The notes beneath the pieces were generated by a model. That model worked only from the letters and a program-made list of their open reading frames with translations, searched no databases and was not told the DNA's origin. Made by a program: the position numbers and the translations under genes. Below, in pieces: positions 26,868 to 37,100 of a stretch of 64,000 bases of DNA. Origin of the DNA: Sipunculus nudus (lineage: Eukaryota > Annelida > Sipuncula > Golfingiida > Sipunculidae); assembly GCA_026874595.1 (NCBI GenBank), contig CM049314.1:66128800-66192799 (forward strand), written 5' to 3'. Position 1 is the first letter of the stretch. Each line of letters opens with the position of its first letter.

Positions 26868-28056
26868 TCGCGACTTGACATTCCGAACCTTAACAATCCG
26901 AAAACCTTGCAATCCGATGGTATTTTGCAATAAACGAACGGGACCCTTAGAAATTAGCTTTGACAAACCGACAGCGTTGGATTCCGACTCCGACATGACA
27001 TTAACCGACACAAACAAGGATACCAACGAATTTTATGACTTGACAATCCGACCGATATATTGTCCTTTGATGTCAGTCGCCGGGCTCGTGCACACAGCAC
27101 TCTGATCAATTAGGCGTGACATGCAGCGATGTGTATTGTTCTAACTATACACTAGAGCCAATTAATAAGTCAATTTTGCTCCCTAATTAAGTCAGTTTAG
27201 ATCCGTATGTGGCTGACATGAACCTCTCGGTGTGTGGAACACGCGGAGTTGGAGAACGATATCGAGGACCTTATCCAGGCACTCAACCGCGCCGACCACG
27301 TGCGCGGAGGAATACCTCGTATTGGACAACATGGAGCACACGGAAGCAATGCCGTCTACCGCTGATATTGTGTCAATGGTCAAATAAGACGGAGGCGACA
27401 GTGACAGCGAGCACACGGAAGCAATGCCGACTATCGCTGATATTGTGTCAATGGTCAAATAAGACGGAGGCGACAGTGACAGCGAGTCTGAGCGAGAAGA
27501 CGGTCCTCCTAAACCAGTTACTCCCAGAGACACGATTGGGGGAATGGAAACAGGGCTGAGGTATAATATGAAGGGGACGTTGATGCCGACCATGAACTGC
27601 TTAGAAAAGTCCACGAAATAAAATTAAAGAACCAGATACAGGAAAGATATGCTTGCATTCTTTAGACGTACATGAACTCAGTAGATTAACCGCTGGTTCA
27701 TTTATTATATACATTTAGTTAATGTTTGTTCAGAAACATAAGCATGTCTTATAATGGTAGAATCTGCATAGGTCGTCAATCTTGACGAGCGTACTTAGTA
27801 TATATAGACATGTTTATAAGAAATAAAACAGTACTCCCTGACTGATGTTTAATTTTCTAATTCACATAAATCATAACAATATCATATAGGTAGTTTATTA
27901 TAACAGAATACTTAATGAATTATAACAAGTCCTCCAGACATTTAGGTCGCATTGTATCTTGACCCTCCGTCACATTTATTGATTTGACAATCCGACAGCC
28001 TTGCAATCCGACATAAATTAGAATATTACATTTAGTGTCGGATTATCAAGTCACGA

Positions 28057-28119
<63 letters not shown>

Positions 28120-31100
28120 CATACATACATATATATAATACCCTATTACCTCAGAACATTTCCTGGCTTTGAACTTGATAGGTTAACAACAAAACATTTC
28201 TTTAGTGTGTTAATTTATTGTTTTCAAATGGCATCATACGCACAGAAAAATATAAATTTACAGTTACTAAAAATGTTAGATATTTTAATACCTATTTCTA
28301 ACTTTGAATCTTGAGTATATGAATACATGAATTGCCTCTCACCTTATAAAGTTGTGATGAAACCGATTGTGTGACGCAAGGCCAAGCGTGACCCCGAATC
28401 CGAGGCCGAGAGAGAAGAGAACCTGACTGGCGGCCTCGCTCCAGGCATCGAAACTCCTGATTTTAGACAAGTCTGCCTGGCCCAGGTAGTCGTAGAGTCC
28501 CTCCCCGGAGGGATCGATTTTCAGTCCCTCCACAAGGAGGGCAATCATCAAGATGTAAGGCACGATGGTGGTCAGGTACATCACCTGAAGAGTATGGCAC
28601 CAATAAAATAAAGTAACGTATTTACCCTAATAAGAGCCGCGGCCCTTATAGGAACCCCCTCATGATTTTGTGGTACCATGACAAACAGCTTAAAGGCCCG
28701 TTCACACCGAATATTTAGCTGCGCTGCTCCGTGTTGCACTGCAGAAAATATTAAGTACATGCAAATACACTAGAACGACATCACTGTTGTGGTCAGTCAT
28801 CTAAGTCAGTGAAATGACAACTTTGGGCTCTAAAGGGAAGGGGCGCTCTTAAAATATCAGGAAGGTCGCTTACTTAAAACATGAAGAGCCCAGGGAGCTT
28901 CTAAGGTCAAACACGGTATTACATTTAATACCAGTCTCTAATTATTAACTTCATATTACAATCATTTTAAATCTGGTATAGTGTTCTTTCTAATAGTTCA
29001 TGTGTAACCGACAAATTTTTTGTATTCCTTTTTGTATGGTACTTTAATATCATTAGAGACTTTAAACGTTTATAAAGATTATGGTTTTAAGCATTAGTTA
29101 ACAGTAGTGATGGGCCGATCATCGAGTTTTTTCGAAAGTCAGTAGGTTTGCTGCTACTTTCAAGCGCTCGATTACCAAAGGCAACTATCGATTACACTAT
29201 AATCATGACTTGGTCTTTTCCATAATGCTTTTATGTTAGAGGCAAGAATGATTCATTTTTTTACATTGTTTCGCATTTCATTTAATGAGTCTGTGTTACC
29301 AAATAACTTCCGTATGTAACTAAGCATGACACAGTAGATGCGAGAACGGAGAACTTAATAAATTGTGGTTAATTTCTTGATTATTATAATTAACTAAAAT
29401 GATACTTGGAAAAGCATAACTTAGTATTAAAAGGAAAATTAAAAAAGGCCAGAACTCATATTCTTAAGGTAGAATTACTCAGACATGCGGGCTAGGTTAA
29501 ATAATGTACAGTTTCACAGATAATTGCATATTTCTTTATATTTGTCTGAACCGATTAATAATCGATCATCGATCGGTTTGCCCAAACTGATGATCGATTA
29601 TGAAAAATGAACCGACTCCCACCACTAGTTAACAGCAATCCATATTTGAGGATAAACATTAAACAACATGACAATATCCCCAAAGCAGTTTTACCTGTCA
29701 TTTTAGACAAGTCCAAAACCTTTCTTATTTTCTCTTTTGTGTATTTTTTTGTTTAGAATTGAAATTTCAAAATTTTGATCGAATGAAAAAGAGAGAATAT
29801 TATAATGAAGGGTATACCTTAACTACTGATTTTATTCTTTGCAGCAGTTCAAAACTGCAGATTATATTTGACAACATAAATTAAGACAGGTCACACGCTC
29901 TTTGATACACACGAACACTCATAAGTTATGAGACTTACCTTTGCCATTGATCTGCATCCATTCAGCAGGCCAGTGATATTAGAAACCAGATGGACACGGA
30001 AAAACACAAACCTACACACACATGGATATACTGATTGGATAGATATTGGGATACCTTTGCCATAGATTTGATTCCCCTCAGCAGCGCCAGTGATATTAGA
30101 AACCAGATGGACACGTAGCACACGCAGAGCTCCCACTGCAGGCTGCCCAAATCTTCAATCCCTGAACTCTTTGTTTTACCCAGGATAAACGTACTGAAAT
30201 TTGTAAAACACGCACAATACATTTGATTGTCAACAGCTTAAAAGTTCTTGCGTAGTTCACAGAGTTTCTGTCAGATGGCACTGAAATAGCTCCTGTTAGA
30301 CGGCGCTGAAATAGTTCCTTAGAAAAATAACTTGGACTACGTGATATCGTCTCATGTAGATGGTGGAGAAAAACGAATTTTGCCTCCGTCTGGAGGATAT
30401 AGGTTCATCCAATTCGCGCGTGTATGTGTCTGTGATTTTGTTCACAACATAATTTATGCAGTCATGAACCAAATCCCATGAAATTTTCGAGGCATATCGG
30501 GAACGGATCTGTGAAGAATTGGTAAGATTTTTATGTTTTCCGGCACATTTCCGGCTTGCATTCCTAAGAACGCAGCTTTCTAGTTTTGTTTTTACTTGTT
30601 CCTGTGATAATTCTATTCAACACGACATAATAAGTATAATAATAGAAACATACATCAGAAGATGGGGAATGAAAAACATCATGCTCAGTGCGCACGCAGC
30701 CATGTTGAATGGGTAGCCTGTTCACGCAAGACACTAGTTGTTTCCCTACAGTTTTCAGGCTGTCATTTTCTACCTCCACACTCGAGATTATCGGTATTAG
30801 CGATATCGCGTATCTATACGGAATAATGCGATAATATAGAAATGTACCAAATTTTAGAACAGCGTATCAAACTTCGAGTGCTACCACATTTAGTTATATA
30901 CAGTGAGTGAAACTCGATGGCATATTTTTAATAAAACAACATCCATTTGCTATATGGCTCCTAACATAATTATCGACGTGCATATAATTATATAAATAAT
31001 TTGGTGTGTCTCATTATAACTCAGCCGTATCCTTTGCTTTTAAACAAGCAATATTTTTCATTAAATTTGACTCACTAGTAATACTCGGCTGTTGAGATGT

Positions 31101-34100
31101 TCCAGGTAGTCCCATGTCTCTCTGCGAGAGTCTCGTTCCAAATCCCGTGGAACGTTCCCGTGGTAACATTGTAACATGTTCCATCAGAACGGTTCTGCAC
31201 ACCGTCGTCCCAGCAGACCTTCTTTGGTTCTTGTCCTAAACAGTCTGTAATGAAAACTTACGTTGGGAAAGTGGTAGTGTTAAAGTTAGGGTGCTTGAAG
31301 TGGGTCCCCTGATTAAAACCTTAACCACAGATCTGTGCTCTCTACTTCAAGGGAGGAGTGTGATTTGTTATGGTCCATGTATAGCAGGTAATTACAGAAT
31401 AATTATCTAGGCTATTATTGTGACCGGTTGGAGTACATAAGGTCCTCTTTATATGTTAAAGTGTTATAAAGAAGATTTATTATGAAGAGTTATGTAAGAG
31501 CTATCATAAAAAATATAGGCCTGCGTAACCACGAAAAATTTGTAAAATTCGAACAAAACCGACATGTTTAATGACACTGGATTACTTATTATATCAATAT
31601 AGATAGATTCTTTAGAACCTAAGACGTAAATTCTTAGCATTGTTTGTAAATATTTTGTCAAATACCCCCGGCACACCTACTGTAAACTCCTGTATCCTCC
31701 CCTTTCTTAGAGTAAACGTCACGTTTTATTTCACGCATTGCAGTTGCTGGTAAATTCACAAACACCCCACAAGTATACATTATGCATTATAGCAAATTGT
31801 TATAGAAATTTATTTTCTGAAAGTTGTCTCTTTCATGGGATTTCATGTATGGTACTTTTTACAAACTATAAATTTTATTAAACCTGGATAGCTATTACAA
31901 AGAAAGTCTTGTATATCTCGCTTAGCTGCCTCCAGTAAGAATTTCGTTCATAAAAGTAATTATTTTTTAGGAACACTCAAATATTCACCCCTTACATGGC
32001 GTGTTAAAGTCGTGATCACATGTCATCCAGGGCTGATTGCCGCTGAAGCTGATGAGAGACTCCACCAAATAACGAAGAGACACTGCAGCATTCACGGAGT
32101 AATCCAAACAGAACAGGATACTACTGGAGCACATAGCTAAACCAAGACCTGAAATTAACATCATAATGCTGAAACACATAGCTAGAACCAGAGTTAAAAC
32201 AGACCTGATATTTCTTAAATATTAGACCCGCAAGTTATAATGTTTCTTCCAAATATGTAAAATATAACGTAATTCCTTGCCTCGATGGACTTAATTTTGT
32301 TCGGCGCTGTGCATCGTTGGCTCGTCAGAGAACCATGAATTATCTATATAAGTTGCCGACATGTGGCAGCACTCGTCCTATGTGCTGCATTACAGCTGAG
32401 TACCGGTAATTGTAATTAGCTTTACTGGCTATACCAGTCTGATGAAATATATTAGAACTTATTTCATAATATATGCTGCTGGGTTACGTTTACCGGTACA
32501 TGGAATCACGATTTATTTTATGCATTTTGTCGCAAACAGAAATACTTAAGCCCTGGCAGGGTTACAATTTGTCATGTTGATACAATTATCACTGATAATT
32601 ATACCGTTAACTTTTGAACACAATCATACTGCACAATCTTACGGAAATTAATTAAAATCAAATTAAATTGAATTAACACCCCCATTTAACCATTACAAGA
32701 CAAATTTAATTGTGTTGCCTCATTATTATTAATAAAACAGTAAAGCTACATTACCTCTACATATTTTGGCAAAGTGCCAGCAGGTGAGCGGACCGGTACC
32801 GGTGTACTGCCCCAGGTAAAAGTCCATGACCAGAGTAGGTAACCCCACGAATACCAGCGCCACCGTGTACGGAATCAGGAACGCCACTTGCCAAATAAAG
32901 AAATAAAACTGTAGTCAAAGAGTGCATGAATACCTCCGCAAGGTTCATAATCAATTTCTTTCTATGATCTACATGATGTTATAGTTCACTAATGCTGGTT
33001 CACAGATGACTTTCATTCTAATACCAATGAATGGTCGGCCAAAGACAAAGACATACAAATGTCGCAAATCAGAATAAAATTAGCTGAAATTTTTTAAAGA
33101 TATTATGGTGAACCAGATTAACTTCAAAATTTAAATTCTCTGGGTGTTATCCAAACCATCACACAAATTCATCCAAAGCCCATTTATAACTGTTTTAAGT
33201 ATAGTTGCAAAAAGGGGGAAAAGTAACGACCAAAGGTACTTCGCCACCAGGTAATATAATACAAATTACATAAATGTATATTATTATATAAATTATTTGA
33301 ATTTAATTATCAATCTTGGGCAGTGAAAAAAAAATTTAAACTGTCAAGGACACAAAAGTGTTCAATGCTGTCAAATTTAACTGAATTAGTTATGAGATTT
33401 GCCCTCAGAGGGCAGTAATAGTGACTAACAACTCATCAGTCATGCATGGGAGCTGACAGACTTGTTACCCATAGCTCGCATATCGAGACCAAGCGCTGTA
33501 TTTTATAATAAATTATTAGTGCCAAATATGTCTAGGACTGTAAGGTTTGGTAAGTCATGGGATCTTGCCCACTCACTCTTCAGAGGTCATATTTATATAA
33601 TTCCTGTAATCTGACATCATTGGTGGATTTCTAAAGGTTTTGTAAAAAAAAAATGGCCAGTTCTGAGGTCTGACGTTTACTTACTAACGACAATCACATA
33701 AACCTTAATAAAATTATGTCAGTAAATACTGATCATACTGCACACAAGTTTTTCATTTTCTTTTATATACACGTGTGTTTATAACAAAAAGACTGATGAG
33801 TGTAAACGGTTGGCTGTGTGAGTGTAAACAAAATGTCATTGGTTGTGTGTATCAAGCCAAGTATGCCACAAAAGTTGGAAGGTATTTTTGGGAAGAAAAC
33901 GTGAGAAAAATTAATTTTAAGGTACCCCTGCAAGTTTATTATTCGGACAAGCTCGCCCGCTATCCCACAGTGCTGTCCTTACTTGTAGCCATGACCGCGA
34001 TTTGTACATCGCTCTCCGCTATATCCAGTAACTGTCACATAAATTAGAGTGAATGTTTTATCATTACACAGACGTGTATCATTTGCCGTGACGTGTGACC

Positions 34101-37100
34101 TTTGAAAAATTAGAATTACATGCACTAACTGCATGCTCTTTTCTCTTAGGGCCCACAAAAAATATTGTTCTATGAATTCACACTTTACTTTTTTGATAAT
34201 CACTTTCTTTTTTTGCATGTGATTGATAATTTTGCTGACTTTTACACTTCCCCTCCCCAATCTTTCGATTCCTTATATTCAATGGTTTAGGAAGCAGCGG
34301 GCAGAGGCTACAGCCTCCGAAAATTAAAAATTAGGGGGGGGGGAGAGATATATACTGGCCCACTCAATATTTTGAACAAATAAATTATCCGGAATATCAC
34401 ATAACTATCTCTAAAAAAGGCAGACACTTGCAGCTGAGCATTCAAGTTATACATATAATTTTTTAAAGTTTATTATTATAATTTCGAGATTTATCTAGAA
34501 TATAGCGCCCACCTCCCCCCCCCCCCCCCCCCCCCCCCAATTTTCTGGACTAATGGACTCCGACCTCTTCTGCTCCCCCCCCCCTGAATTTTCTACCTAT
34601 ATCCGTGGGAGAATTCTAAAAGGTATGGAAAATGGGCTATATTTTGTTTTGAACCATTTCAAGGATTAGAGTGAATTTAATTTTTCCCGGCAAGCTTTTA
34701 AAATTTCATGTATAATGCCTCTATACCGGTTTAAAAAATAAATTGCACCACAATTTTGTTTTCTGAGCTCTTAAAACAATATTTTTTGGCGTGGCCTTAT
34801 AAATTATTAAGATAAGGCTCGCAGCTATCAAACAGAGCATGTCGGCGCGTCGTATATATATATATATCAATCTTTACCTGTATATTAACATAAAAATGTC
34901 AACATCATAACTTAACAAAGCAAAGGTTGGTCCGGACTTCAGGCCCTACGGTACTGCTAGGGCCTAGGAACAGGACATGGGACAGAGCCGAGAGGTAATG
35001 AGTACATCTCCCAGCCGTGGAGCAGTGAGATTTTCCACGGTAGGCTCAGCCGGTGGTGAGCGCTCTGCAGGCTTAATGAAGGTTGTGCCCCACAAACGAG
35101 GGCGTCTTTGGAGAGTGATGACCCAACGCTGGGTTTTTTATCACGCCAAGCACCCGCAGGTGCGTTAGAAAGAGGGCGTGGTAGACACTAGAATATATAG
35201 TGCCATCACACTGTCACGTAGTCCAAAACCCGAATGGATCTATGCGGGTGTACATACATAGCTTAACAATTATATAAGGGGTGGCTACATCCACCGAGCA
35301 CAGCGGTGTGTGTATATAAATATGTATAGTCTCGTAATCTCGTACAGTCTCGGCTTTTTATATATAGATATATTTATATATTTATATATATAAATATAGA
35401 TAATTATATGATTTTAACCCTATACTAATGCATATCTAACTAGAAATATGATCGTGAGACAGTCCTGAAAATTTTTAATGGGATTCCATGATTTCTAGAT
35501 TTGGTGAGTTATGTAGGGACACAACAGACACACAAACACACGGGAACGGGAATAAATGGATACCCTCCAGGCAGAGGCAACAAGGGATTTGCTGCCCCCT
35601 TTACTGAGGATTCTGGGAAATGTTGGATGGAGTAGTCTGGCTTCCAAGTTTTTTATTATTTTTGTAATTATTTTCCAGAGCTATCTCTCCAGCATAGATT
35701 GGTTTTGTCATGCTACTAGAACCTCCAACTATTTTTGGGGGCCTGGATAGCTGAGCGGTAAAACGCTCGGCCTTCTCCGCCAGCGATTAGATCTCTGGTG
35801 TTGCCATTATAGTGGGTTGTCGTGGCCTGTCCAAGGTGGGTGGTTCTCCCCGGGTTCTCCGGCTTCCTCCACCTCTCTCACTACGCTCTTCAACTCTATC
35901 AGTGTCTTCTATTTTCGCCTTAAATATCTAAATCTATACCGTTTTAATCTGTCAAACTTTGTCGTTGCTGAGGGAGCTAGTGCGGGCCGGATTTTCCGGA
36001 GACCTGTGACTGGCTCGAGCGCCCACTTCACTTCCAGTCAGTCTATCTTATTTTTTACTGATAAAGTTGGACGGGACACTCTAGCTCTAAGAGGCTCAAA
36101 GGAAAATCCATTATATTTTTGTTTTCTTATATTCAAATTTTGGCTAAGATGTCACGTTTGTTCCAACCAGCCGATTCGCACATCTGTTCTCAAACTGGGT
36201 AAAACGTTGTCTCCTTCCAAGACACTTTATTCCGATTCGTTCTGCTGCTCTACAACAACGACTTGAGATTGACCCTTATGAAAACGCCTTAATGTTTCAT
36301 TAATATATTAAGGAAAAATCGTGGTAAAGATGCCAGAAAGACTCATTTACTACCAAAGACACGAACGGATGTATTTGGTATGTAAATTTAGCATTTTGTA
36401 GATTTTTTTGGTGCCTTCCACCAGTGTCTACCACTATCTGTCGCCATTACGGGGTCTAACTGTACAGGCCATTCCCACAACTGTGATCGTTTCACAGTTG
36501 TGATTCCGCGACAAGGTAATACGTATGCGTGTGCGGTTCGTATGCAGCGAAATCTGACCTTTTGTGGGTCTATATAGATCCAAAAGTAGAAAAGTAATCT
36601 GCGCCAGAGGAACGCCCTGTCACTGACGTCAAATTGTAGAATTTCTCCGTCCGTAGCGTGCGTATAGGTAGTATCTCACTGGGCTGCGACAGCTTGCGAC
36701 TAGTTGAAGACACGACAATTGCGAGTAAATATGCGAATTAGCGACATTTTTCACTTGCCATCACACCGAATCGTATTTACGACTTTTTTGCGAACTTCGC
36801 ACGATTGTTTGGCCCAAAATTCGGCTGGAGTCCGTATACCCGTCGTGAGAATGTCGTGCGATGTTCACAAGACATTCGCACGACATTTGTAAAATATTCG
36901 CACGACAATTCGCAACCTGAATGTCAGATTCTCATTTTTATCTCCAAATATTCGCAATGTAGTTGCATAGGTCGCAAACCCCTCTCAAGGTTGTCTTGCA
37001 GTTCTCGCAATTCCTAAATCGCGGAAACTGATTTAAGAATAGTTCGAGACATGTTTGAGACGGGTTTGAGACACAAGCGACGCCTCTGCGACTATTTTGC

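Noticed and set aside
26779-27105. Frames with long Ile-Tyr runs (also at 41.2 kb and 56.9 kb)
   Set aside because: Translation of TA microsatellites.
27192-27614. 140-codon minus-strand frame with Ser-Leu repeats
   Set aside because: It is the antisense shadow of the duplicated transposase tail read on the plus strand.
33775-34047. 90-codon plus-strand frame
   Set aside because: No domain, antisense in gene A intron 3, and no splice context.
35817-36266. 149-codon plus-strand frame
   Set aside because: Starts inside a SINE copy and runs into unique AT-rich sequence. No motif and antisense to gene A.
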